From Apostichopus japonicus (taxonomy: Eukaryota; Echinodermata; Holothuroidea; Aspidochirotida; Stichopodidae): a stretch of 64,000 nucleotides of DNA. Of this stretch, positions 27,661-37,664 are shown piece by piece. The notes under the pieces are model-generated. The model was not told the origin of the DNA. It worked only from the letters and a program-made list of their open reading frames with translations, and searched no databases. The stretch's first letter is position 1. The number at the start of each line of letters is the position of its first letter. The translations under genes and the position numbers were made by a program. The stretch covers positions 34,388,765 through 34,452,764 of the forward strand of contig NC_092572.1 in assembly GCF_037975245.1 (NCBI RefSeq). Direction: 5' to 3'.

Positions 27661-29674
27661 AATGTTTGGTACCGTACCGATCAATCGAATGTGCGGTACC
27701 GATCAATCAAATGTTCGGTACCGATCAATCGAATGTGCGGTACCGATCAATCGAATGTGCGGTATTGATCAATCGAATGTTCGGTACCGATCAATCGAAT
27801 GTGCGGTACCGATCAATCGAATGTTCGTTACCGATCAATCGAATGTGCGGTACCGATCAATCGAATGTTCGTTACCGATCAATCGAATGTGCGGTATTGA
27901 TCAATCGAATGTTCGGTACCGATCAATGGAATGTTCGGTACCGATCAATCGAATGTTCGGTACCGATCAATCGATTGTGCGGTACCGATCAATCGAATGT
28001 TCGGTACCGATCAATCGAATGTGCGGTACCGATCAATCGAATGTGCGGTACCGATCAATCGAATGTGCGGTACCGATCAATCGAATGTTCGATACCGATC
28101 AATCGAATGTGCGGATCCGAACAATCGAATGTGCGGTACCGAACAATCGAATGTGCGGTACCGATCAATCGAATGTTCGATACCGATCAATCGAATGTGC
28201 GGTACCGAACAATCGAATGTGCGGTACCGAACAATCGAATGTGCGGTACCGATCAATCGAATGTGCGGTACCGATCAATCGAATGTGCGGTACCGATCAA
28301 TCGAATGTGCGGTACCGATCAATCGTTCGGTACCGATATATCGAATGTGCGGTACCGATCAATCGAATATGCGGTACCGATCAATCGAATGTTCGATACC
28401 GATCAATCGAATGTGCGGTACCGAACAATCGAATGTGTGGTACCGAACAATCGAATGTGCGGTACCGATCAACCGAATGTGCGGTACCGATCAATCGAAT
28501 GTGCGGTACCGAACAATCGAATGTGCGGTACCGATCAACTAATGTGCGATACCGATCCATCGAATGTTCGGTACCGTACCGATCAATCGAATGTGCGGTA
28601 CCGATCAATCGAATGTGCGGTATTGATCAATCGAATGTTCGGTACCGATCAATCGAATGTTCGGTACCGATCAAGGTTCGGTACCGATCAATCGATTGTG
28701 CGGTACCGATCAATCGAATGTTCGGTACCGATCAATCGAATGTGCGGTACCGATCAATCGAATGTGCGGTACCGATCAATCGAATGTACGGTACCGATCA
28801 ATCGAATGTTCGGTACCGATCAATCGAATGTGCGGTACCGATCAATCGAATGTGCCGTATTGATCAATCGAATGTTCGGTACCGATCAATCGAATGTGCG
28901 GTACCGATCAATCGAATGTTCGATACCGATCAATCGAATGTGCGGTACCGAACAATCGAATGTGCGGTACCGAACAATCGAATGTGCGGTACCGATCAAT
29001 CGAATGTGCGGTACCGATCAATCGAATGTGCGGTACCGATGAATCGAATGTGCGGTACCGATCAATCGAATGTGCGGTACCGAACAATCGAATGTGTGGT
29101 ACCGAACAATCGAATGTGCGGTACCGATCAACCGAATGTGCGGTACCGATCAATCGAATGTGCGGTACCGATCAATCGAATGTGCGGTACCGAACAATCG
29201 AATGTGCGGTACCGATCAACTAATGTGCGATACCGAACAATCGAATGTGCGGTACCGATGAATCGAATGTTCGTTACCGATCAATCGAATGTGCGGTATT
29301 GATCAATCGAATGTTCGGTACCGATCAATCGAATGTTCGGTACCGATCAATCGATTGTGCGGTACCGATCAATCGAATGTTCGGTACCGATCAATCGAAT
29401 GTGAGTTACCGATCAATCGAATGTGCGGTACCGATCAATCGAATGTGCGGTACCGATCAATCGAATGTGCGTTACCGATCAATCGAATGTTCGGTACCGA
29501 TCAATCGAATGTGCGGTACCGATCAATCGAATGTGCGTTACCGATCAATCGAATGTTCGGTACCGATCAATCGAATGTGCGTTACCGATCAATCGAATGT
29601 TCGGTACCGATCAATCGAATGTTCGTTACCGATCAATCGAATGTGCGGTACCGATCAATAGAATGTGCGGTACC
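27661..29674 (+). repeat. 2.0-kb duplicated block in domain C, copy 1 (offset 3599)
   Basis: Repeated at about 31260-33273 with very few differences: T at 27935 against G at 31534, and G at 28702 against A at 32301. It contains the GTTTGGTACCGTACC start, two ATCGTTCGG short units and a GATCAAGGTTCGG deletion unit. Part of it (from about 29245) also matches 26561-27100 at an offset of 2684, so that stretch is present three times. Confidence 0.88.
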
Positions 29675-30606
29675 GAACAATCGAATGTTCGGTACCGTAC
29701 CGATCAATCGAATGTGCGGTACCGATCAATCGAATGTGCGGTACCGATCAATCGAAAGATCGGTACCGTACCGATCAATCGAATGTGCGGTACCGATCAA
29801 CCGAATGTGCGGTACCGATAAATCGAATGTGCGTTACCGATCAATCGAATGTGCGGTACCGAACAATCGAATGTGCGGTACCGATCAACTAATGTGCGAT
29901 ACCGAACAATCGAATGTTTGGTACCGTACCGATCAATCGAATGTGCGGTACCGATCAATCGAATGTTCGGTACCGATCAATCGAATGTGCGGTACCGATC
30001 AATCGAATGTGCGGTATTGATCAATCGAATGTTCGGTACCGATCAATCGAATGTGCGGTACCGATCAATCGAATGTTCGTTACCGATCAATCGAATGTGC
30101 GGTACCGATCAATCGAATGTTCGTTACCGATCAATCGAATGTGCGGTATTGATCAATCGAATGTTCGGTACCGATCAATCGAATGTTCGGTACCGATCAA
30201 TCGAATGTTCGGTAACGAACAATCGATTGTGCGGTACCGATCAATCGAATGTTCGGTACCGATCAATCGAATGTGCGGTACCGATCAATCGAATGTGCGG
30301 TACCGATCAATCGAATGTGCGGTACCGATCAATCGAATGTTCGGTACCGATATATCGAATGTGCGGTACCGATCAATCGAATGTGCGGTACCGATCAATC
30401 GAATGTTCGATACCGATGAATCGAATGTGCGGGACGGAACAATCGAATGTGCGGTACCGATCAATCGAATGTGCGATACCGAACAATCGAATGTTCGGTA
30501 CCGTACCGATGAATCGAATGTGCGGTACCGATCAATCGAATGTGCGGTACCGATCAATCGAATGTGCGGTACCGATCAATCGAATGATCGGTAAGATCAA
30601 TCGAAT

Positions 30607-32901
30607 GTGCGTTACCGATCAATCGAATGTTCGGTACCGATCAATCGAATGTTCGGTACCGATCAATCGAATGTTCGTTACCGATCCATCGAATGTTCGG
30701 TACCGATCAATCGAATGTGCGTTACCGATCAATCGAATGTTCGGTACCGATCAATCGAATGTGCGGTACCGATCAATCGAATGTGTTGTACCGATCAATC
30801 GAATGTGCGGTACCGATCAATCATATGTGCGGTACTGATCAATCGAATGTGCGATACCGATCAATCGAATGTGCGGTACCGATCAATCGAATGTTCGGTA
30901 CCGATCAATCGAATGTGCGGTACCGATCAATCGCATGTGCGGTACCGATCAATCGAATGTTCGATACCGATCAATCGAATGTGCGGTACCGAACAATCGA
31001 ATGTGCGGTACCGAACAATCGAATGTGCGGTACCGATCAATCGAATGTGCGGTACCGATCAATCCAATGTGCGGTACCGAACAATCGAATGTTCGGTACC
31101 GATTAATCGAATGTGCGATACCGATCAATCGAATGTGCGGTACCGATCAATCGTTCGGTACCGATATATCGAATGTGCGGTACCGATCAATCGAATGTGC
31201 GGTACCGATCAATCGAATGTTCGATACCGATCAATCGAATGTGCGGTACCGATCAACCGAATGTTTGGTACCGTACCGATCAATCGAATGTGCGGTACCG
31301 ATCAATCAAATGTTCGGTACCGATCAATCGAATGTGCGGTACCGATCAATCGAATGTGCGGTATTGATCAATCGAATGTTCGGTACCGATCAATCGAATG
31401 TGCGGTACCGATCAATCGAATGTTCGTTACCGATCAATCGAATGTGCGGTACCGATCAATCGAATGTTCGTTACCGATCAATCGAATGTGCGGTATTGAT
31501 CAATCGAATGTTCGGTACCGATCAATGGAATGTGCGGTACCGATCAATCGAATGTTCGGTACCGATCAATCGATTGTGCGGTACCGATCAATCGAATGTT
31601 CGGTACCGATCAATCGAATGTGCGGTACCGATCAATCGAATGTGCGGTACCGATCAATCGAATGTGCGGTACCGATCAATCGAATGTTCGATACCGATCA
31701 ATCGAATGTGCGGATCCGAACAATCGAATGTGCGGTACCGAACAATCGAATGTGCGGTACCGATCAATCGAATGTTCGATACCGATCAATCGAATGTGCG
31801 GTACCGAACAATCGAATGTGCGGTACCGAACAATCGAATGTGCGGTACCGATCAATCGAATGTGCGGTACCGATCAATCGAATGTGCGGTACCGATCAAT
31901 CGAATGTGCGGTACCGATCAATCGTTCGGTACCGATATATCGAATGTGCGGTACCGATCAATCGAATATGCGGTACCGATCAATCGAATGTTCGATACCG
32001 ATCAATCGAATGTGCGGTACCGAACAATCGAATGTGTGGTACCGAACAATCGAATGTGCGGTACCGATCAACCGAATGTGCGGTACCGATCAATCGAATG
32101 TGCGGTACCGAACAATCGAATGTGCGGTACCGATCAACTAATGTGCGATACCGATCCATCGAATGTTCGGTACCGTACCGATCAATCGAATGTGCGGTAC
32201 CGATCAATCGAATGTGCGGTATTGATCAATCGAATGTTCGGTACCGATCAATCGAATGTTCGGTACCGATCAAGGTTCGGTACCGATCAATCGATTGTGC
32301 AGTACCGATCAATCGAATGTTCGGTACCGATCAATCGAATGTGCGGTACCGATCAATCGAATGTGCGGTACCGATCAATCGAATGTACGGTACCGATCAA
32401 TCGAATGTTCGGTACCGATCAATCGAATGTGCGGTACCGATCAATCGAATGTGCCGTATTGATCAATCGAATGTTCGGTACCGATCAATCGAATGTGCGG
32501 TACCGATCAATCGAATGTTCGATACCGATCAATCGAATGTGCGGTACCGAACAATCGAATGTGCGGTACCGAACAATCGAATGTGCGGTACCGATCAATC
32601 GAATGTGCGGTACCGATCAATCGAATGTGCGGTACCGATGAATCGAATGTGCGGTACCGATCAATCGAATGTGCGGTACCGAACAATCGAATGTGTGGTA
32701 CCGAACAATCGAATGTGCGGTACCGATCAACCGAATGTGCGGTACCGATCAATCGAATGTGCGGTACCGATCAATCGAATGTGCGGTACCGAACAATCGA
32801 ATGTGCGGTACCGATCAACTAATGTGCGATACCGAACAATCGAATGTGCGGTACCGATGAATCGAATGTTCGTTACCGATCAATCGAATGTGCGGTATTG
32901 A
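30607..32901 (+). other. Longest stop-free run (764 codons) inside domain C; not called a gene
   Basis: An ATG-started open frame of 764 codons with a strict 22-residue period (pieces such as NVRYRSIECAVPINRM and CGTDQS). The period equals three 22-base units read in three successive registers. The common unit contains no TAA, TAG or TGA in any + frame and has an ATG in every copy, so long frames are expected without selection. Nearby, between 27931 and 28542, all three + frames are open at once, which is not gene-like. No signal peptide, known domain, splice context or flanking gene structure is visible. If transcribed it would give a cysteine-containing repeat polypeptide, but I see no evidence of expression. 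Confidence 0.9.
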
Positions 32902-33273
32902 TCAATCGAATGTTCGGTACCGATCAATCGAATGTTCGGTACCGATCAATCGATTGTGCGGTACCGATCAATCGAATGTTCGGTACCGATCAATCGAATG
33001 TGAGTTACCGATCAATCGAATGTGCGGTACCGATCAATCGAATGTGCGGTACCGATCAATCGAATGTGCGTTACCGATCAATCGAATGTTCGGTACCGAT
33101 CAATCGAATGTGCGGTACCGATCAATCGAATGTGCGTTACCGATCAATGGAATGTTCGGTACCGATCAATCGAATGTGCGTTACCGATCAATCGAATGTT
33201 CGGTACCGATCAATCGAATGTTCGTTACCGATCAATCGAATGTGCGGTACCGATCAATCGAATGTGCGGTACC
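31260..33273 (+). repeat. 2.0-kb duplicated block in domain C, copy 2 (offset 3599)
   Basis: Partner of 27661-29674. Divergence begins after the CGTTACCGATCAATCG series near 33240. The sequence between the two copies is also domain-C satellite but follows a different unit order. Confidence 0.88.
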
Positions 33274-34367
33274 GATCAATCGAATGTTCGGTACCGATCA
33301 ATCGAATGTGCGATACCGATCAATTGAATGTGCGGTACCGATCAATCGTTCGGTACCGATATATCGAATGTGCGGTACCGATCAATCGAATGTGCGGTAC
33401 CGATCAATCGAATGTTCGATACCGATCAATCGAATGTGCGGTACCTAACAATCGAATGTGCGGTACCGAACAATCGAATGTGCGGTACCGATCAACCGAA
33501 TGTGCGGTACCGATCAATCGAATGTGCGGTACCGATCAATCGAATGTGCGGTACCGAACAATCGAATGTGCGGTACCGATCAACTAATGTGCGATACCGA
33601 ACAATCGAATGTTTGGTACCGTACCGATCAATCGAATGTGCGGTACCGATCAATCCAATGTTCGGTACCGATCAATCGAATGTGCGGTACCGATCAATCG
33701 AATGTGCGGTATTGATCAATCGAATGTTCGGTACCGATCAATCGAATGTGCGGTACCGATCAATCGAATGTTCGTTACCGATCAATCGAATGTGCGGTAC
33801 CGATCAATCGAATGTTCGTTACCGATCAATCGAATGTGCGGTATTGATCAATCGAATGTTCGGTACCGATCAATCGAATGTTCGGTACCGATCAATCGAA
33901 TGTTCGGTACCGATCAATCGATTGTGCGGTACCGATCAATCGAATGTTCGGTACCGATCAATCGAATGTGCGGTACCGATCAATTGAATGTGCGGTACCG
34001 ATCAATCGAATGTGCGGTACCGATCAATCGAATGTGCGTTTTCGATCAATCGAATGTTCGGTACCGATCAATCGAATGTGCGGTACCGATCAATCGAATG
34101 TGCGTTACCGATCAATCGAATGTTCGGTACCGATCAATCGAATGTGCAGTACCGATCAATCGAATGTGCGGTACCGATCAATCGAATGTTCGGTACAGAT
34201 CAATCATATGTGCGGTACCGATGAATCGAATGTGCGATATCGATCAATCGAATGTGCGGTACCGATCAATCGAATGTTCGATACCGATCAATCGAATGTG
34301 CGGTACCGAACAATCGAATGTGTGGTACCGAACAATCGAATGTGCGGTACCGATCAACCGAATGTGC

Positions 34368-34467
34368 NNNNNNNNNNNNNNNNNNNNNNNNNNNNNNNNN
34401 NNNNNNNNNNNNNNNNNNNNNNNNNNNNNNNNNNNNNNNNNNNNNNNNNNNNNNNNNNNNNNNNNNN
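34368..34467. other. Assembly gap of 100 N
   Basis: Exactly 100 unknown bases, the usual placeholder for a gap of unknown size. The satellite breaks off in mid-unit on the left (after AATGTGC), and unrelated non-tandem sequence begins on the right. The true distance between the two sides, and whether they are adjacent at all, cannot be read from this window. Confidence 0.99.
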
Positions 34468-34514
34468 ACATCTGAAAATAGCATCGAAACTGTAAAAATC
34501 CCCAAAACATGAAA

Positions 34515-34548
34515 AGGTCACCAGAGGTCAAATTGAGGTCAAGGGTCA
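34515..34548 (+). promoter_or_regulatory. Cluster of four nuclear-receptor-type half-sites (DR4, DR5, DR1 spacing)
   Basis: Four same-strand hexamers lie in 34 bases: AGGTCA at 34515-34520, AGGTCA at 34525-34530 (4-base spacer), AGGTCA at 34536-34541 (5-base spacer) and GGGTCA at 34543-34548 (1-base spacer). In animals, direct repeats of AGGTCA spaced by 1, 4 or 5 bases are the classic binding sites of RXR heterodimers. The motif match is exact. Function here is unproven, and there is no gene nearby in the window. Confidence 0.45.
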
Positions 34549-34651
34549 CCCAGACGTGGGTCGACAATTGGATTACACTGAAGCAACTCCCAACCCTAAC
34601 GGACAATTCGTTCTCAAGTTATCGCAAAAAAACTAGTTTTTTAACATTAAT

Positions 34652-34667
34652 TGACCTTTGGTGACCT
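34652..34667 (-). promoter_or_regulatory. DR4-type AGGTCA direct repeat
   Basis: TGACCT-TTGG-TGACCT on the + strand is AGGTCA, four bases, AGGTCA on the - strand. It has the same 4-base spacing as the first pair at 34515-34530 but the opposite orientation. It lies inside the probable interspersed repeat. Confidence 0.4.
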
Positions 34668-34799
34668 CACATCACATGACCGTTAAGTTTCAAAATGTTT
34701 CCCTAACCAGTTCACAACTTGTCCCAAAATATCAACCTTGTCGCACATTGGCACTGGGGGTTATTGCAGTTTTAGTATTTTGGGTTTTTGGACCATAAC

Positions 34800-34815
34800 T
34801 GACCTTTGGTGACCT
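34800..34815 (-). promoter_or_regulatory. DR4-type AGGTCA direct repeat, second copy
   Basis: An identical 16-base phrase to 34652-34667, 148 bases downstream, probably a copy of the same ancestral segment. It is followed by TTGTGGGCACC and a stretch matching the end part of the interspersed repeat. Confidence 0.4.
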
Positions 34816-34930
34816 TTGTGGGCACCAAAAACAATAGGGTTCATCTACTCACTATGGGCCACCCACCCACCAAGTTTGATCATGATCAGTCAATCCCTTG
34901 TTGAGTTATCGTGCATACAAGCTTAAGCGT

Positions 34931-34966
<36 letters not shown>
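34931..34966. repeat. CA dinucleotide microsatellite
   Basis: An uninterrupted run of CA from 34931 to 34959 (14 full copies plus C), one G at 34960, then three more CA. It follows the probable end of the interspersed repeat. An open frame through it (34911-35105) giving a His-Thr run is a by-product. Confidence 0.98.
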
Positions 34967-34983
34967 TACATACCCACACTTAA

Positions 34984-35075
34984 TACCTTATGGGGAACAC
35001 CTTGTGAGGAACAGCAATGAGCGTGAGGATACCTTAGGGGTAACAGTGAGGATGAAGATACCTTGTGAGGAACAA
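34984..35075 (+). repeat. Short imperfect repeat resembling the core of the right-hand satellite
   Basis: Four diverged copies of one 16-base phrase: TACCTTATGGGGAACA (34984), ACCTTGTGAGGAACAG (34999), TACCTTAGGGGTAACA (35030) and TACCTTGTGAGGAACA (35060). The last two are 30 bases apart. The phrase matches TACCTTGTGGGGTACA, which occurs in every 74-bp sub-repeat of the array starting about 450 bases downstream. It may be an eroded outlier of that array or a precursor of its core. Confidence 0.6.
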
Positions 35076-35515
35076 TGGTGGCTAGCATACACATTAGTGT
35101 TTTAATTATTCCTTAATTAATTGGACAGTTAATTAAATAAATGACACTTTTATGGATCGTGTTGTATTGTGTGGTGTTATTTAATCCTGATTTGCTGTAG
35201 CTCAACTGAATATACAAGAAAGGGTTTTAAGCTGTTCCATGAACACAACATATGATGATTGTGGTGTAAACAAAAACTAATTAAGTTCAAGGTTACACTA
35301 CATCTCTTGCTTTATATTATGGATCGGGAATGAAAACCATAAGAATCTAAACAAATAAATGTATAAAAGTTAGGAGCTACCAGGTAAGCTAGGATATATT
35401 GATCCCTTCAAGTAAATGAGATTAACCTTTACTGTGTAGCCTGGAAGGAGATTACCTAATTACTATCACACGCAACTGTATATTGTTGAGTCATGTTTCT
35501 TGTGTTATTGTTACC
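35076..35515. other. AT-rich, apparently single-copy stretch
   Basis: No tandem structure, convincing open frame or RNA gene is visible. It contains two TTAATTAA palindromes (35113-35120 and 35129-35136). Its last 100 bases, before ATTCGCATTCTAGG, may be a very eroded partial monomer of the following array, but the match is too weak to call. Confidence 0.6.
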
Positions 35516-36630
35516 ATTCGCATTCTAGGACCTAAATATTGTATGAGTACCAGTGTAGCTTGTGGGGTACAGAACTTAAATGTGATATAAATGCACCTTA
35601 ATGCATCCTTGTTGCAGCCTAAAGTAGATGCCTTCATTGCTATTAGACGCCAACAATAACTTCGACAGTTGCTGTATACTGGATAAGGAAAATTCACCAA
35701 TTGATGCTGTATGCTGGCCATGTTGTATGAATCCCAGGATACCTTGTGGCGTACAGAAAGTGAAATAAACTTCAATTTGGCTCAAAAGAACTAAATCCTT
35801 CTACCTAGCAAACAATGGAAATTTCTTGATATGAATTCATCTAATTGACAGTGGTAATCTGTACAGTAAATTTATTAATTTCGTTGTAGGACAGAAGATT
35901 ATATGAGTACAAGTGTAGCTTGTGAGGTACAAAATTAAAATGTGATATAAGTATACCTTAATGCATCTAAGTGGGAGCCTAAAGTAGATGCCTTCGTTTC
36001 TATTAGAAGTTAAACAATAACTTTGACCTTGGTTTTATACTGGAATATGAAAATTCACCTATTGATGCTGTATTCTGGTCATGTTGTATGAGTGCCAGGA
36101 TACCTTGTGGGGTACAGACAGTTAAATTTAATTAAAATTTGTCTCTCAAGAACTTAACAAGAACTAAATCCTTCTACCTAGCAAACAATGGATATTTCTT
36201 GATATGAATTCATCGATTGACCGTGGTAATCTGTACAGTAAAATTTGTATTCGCATTGTAGCACTTAAGATTATATGAGTACAAGTGTAGCTTGTGGGGT
36301 ACAGAACCTAAATGTAATATAAATATACCTTAAAAATAATGCATCTAAATGGCAGCCTAAAGTAGATGCCTTCATTGCTATGAGTAGCCAACAATATTTT
36401 TTACAGTGCTTTATATGGTGGATAATAAATATTAACTTGTTGATACTGTACTCTGGTTATGTGGTATGAGTGCCAGGATACCTTGTGGGGTACAGAGAGT
36501 TAAATTAAATTAATATTTGTCTCTCAAGAACTAATAACAAAAACTTAATCCTTCTACCTAGCAAACAATGGAAATTCTTCAATATAAATTCAAAGAATTT
36601 ACCATGGTTATCTGTACAGTAAAACTTTTA
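35516..36630 (+). repeat. Divergent edge monomers of the 375-bp array
   Basis: Three monomers (starting about 35516, 35879 and 36250), each with a single 74-bp element. They are clearly less like the consensus than interior copies: the landmark reads ATTCGCATTCTAGG in the first, ATTTCGTTGTAGG in the second and ATTCGCATTGTAGC in the third. The first two are type II-like and the third is type III. Divergent monomers at an array border are typical of satellites, where exchange homogenises the middle more than the ends. Confidence 0.85.
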
Positions 36631-37664
36631 TTCGCATTGTAGGACTTAAGATTATATGAGTACAAGTGTAGCTTGTGGGGTACAGAACTTAAATGTAAAA
36701 TAAATATACCTTAATGCATCTGAATGGCAACCTAAAGTAGATGCCTTCATTGCTATGAGTAGCCAACAATAATTTTTACAGTGCTTTATATACTGGATAA
36801 TAAATATTAACTTGTTGATACTGTACTATGGTCATGTTGTATGAGTGCCAGGATACCTTGTGGGGTACAGACAGTTAAATTACAATTTGTCTTACTGTAC
36901 TCTGGTCATGTGGTATGAGTGCCAGGATACCTTGTGGGGTACAGACAGTTAAATTACAATTTGTCGTACTGTATTCTGGTCATGTGGTATGAGTGCCAGG
37001 ATACCTTGTGGGGTACAGACAGTTAAATTACAATTTGTCTCTCAAGAACTTAACAAGAACTAAATCCTTCTACCTAGCAAACAATGGATATTCCTTGATA
37101 TGAATTCACCGATTGACCGCGGTTATCTGTACAGTAAAATTTGTATTCGCATTGTAGGACTTAAGATTATATGAGTACAAGTGTAGCTTGTGAGGTACAA
37201 AACTTTAATGTGATATAAATATACCTTAATGCATCTAAGTGGAAGCCTTAAGTAGATGCCTTCATTGCTATGAGTAGCCAACAATATTTTTTACAGTGCT
37301 TAATATACTGGATAATAAATATTAACTTGTTGATACTGTACTCTGGTCATGTGGTATGAGTGCCAGGATACCTTGTGGGGTACAGACAGTTAAATTACAA
37401 TTTGTTGTACTGTACTCTGGTCATGTGGTATGAGTGCCAGGATACCTTGTGGGGTACAGACAGTTAAATTACAATTTGTCGTACTGTACTCTGGTCATGT
37501 GGTATGAGTGCCAGGATACCTTGTGGGGTACAGACAGTTAAATTACAATTTGTCTCTCAAGAACTTAATAAGAACAAAATCCATCTACCTAGCAAACAAT
37601 GAAAACTCTTCAATATAAATTCATCTAATTGACAGCGATAATCTATACAGAATAAAACTGATCA
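36631..37664 (+). repeat. Two type III monomers, each with three 74-bp sub-repeats
   Basis: These monomers, about 515 and 519 bp long, are the first in the array to carry expanded sub-repeats. Both are type III, with ATACTGTACT before the first sub-repeat. The extra sub-repeat copies throughout the array begin GTACTGTACTCTGG, which is closer to this type III junction than to the type I junction GATGCTGTATTCTGG. The expansion may therefore have started in a type III monomer. Confidence 0.8.

Larger units (their letters stand above)
26432..34367. repeat. 22-bp satellite array, domain C (uniform GGTACC subfamily)
   Basis: About 360 units of the 22-bp satellite, nearly all GATCAATCGAATG with either TGCGGTACC or TTCGGTACC. 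CGGTACCG, an 8-bp palindrome, recurs in most units. It is more uniform than domains A and B, which suggests more recent homogenisation. Two recurrent odd units help phase longer blocks: an 18-bp unit ending ATCGTTCGGTACC (near 27290, 27441, 28321, 31143, 31921 and 33347) and a lengthened unit with GGTACCGTACCGATC (near 27007, 27078, 27669, 28570, 29693, 29764 and others). The array is cut by the assembly gap in mid-unit, so its right end is unknown. Confidence 0.97.
34468..34930. repeat. Probable decayed interspersed repeat, unclassified
   Basis: Non-tandem sequence with repeated phrases: TGACCTTTGGTGACCT occurs at 34652-34667 and 34800-34815, each preceded by a T-rich tract, and AGTTATCG occurs near 34617 and 34912. 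This suggests two related half-segments of about 150 bp. The wording resembles short non-autonomous repeats I associate with marine invertebrate intergenic DNA, ending just before a CA microsatellite, but no terminal inverted repeats, tRNA-like boxes or target-site duplications are clear. The left end is lost in the gap. It could also be ordinary intergenic DNA with local duplication. Confidence 0.5.

Noticed and set aside
1-34367. CRISPR-like array of short direct repeats
   Set aside because: Units abut with no unique spacers, number in the thousands and vary freely; the context is eukaryotic. It is a satellite.
1-34367. Telomeric repeat or CENP-B box
   Set aside because: The unit is unrelated to TTAGGG-type repeats. 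By eye I found no match to the CENP-B box pattern TTCG, four bases, A, two bases, CGGG in either satellite.
34244-34606. Open frames running through the N gap
   Set aside because: Unknown bases hide stops; the frames are meaningless.
34468-34930. Named transposon family assignment for the interspersed repeat
   Set aside because: No terminal repeats, transposase, tRNA-like boxes or target duplications could be confirmed, and the left end is lost in the gap.
34911-35105. A 64-codon frame with a His-Thr run
   Set aside because: It reads through the CA microsatellite and has no gene context.
35491-35785. Two overlapping - strand frames of 94 and 69 codons at the array edge
   Set aside because: They lie in an edge monomer of the satellite, overlap in different frames and resemble no known protein.
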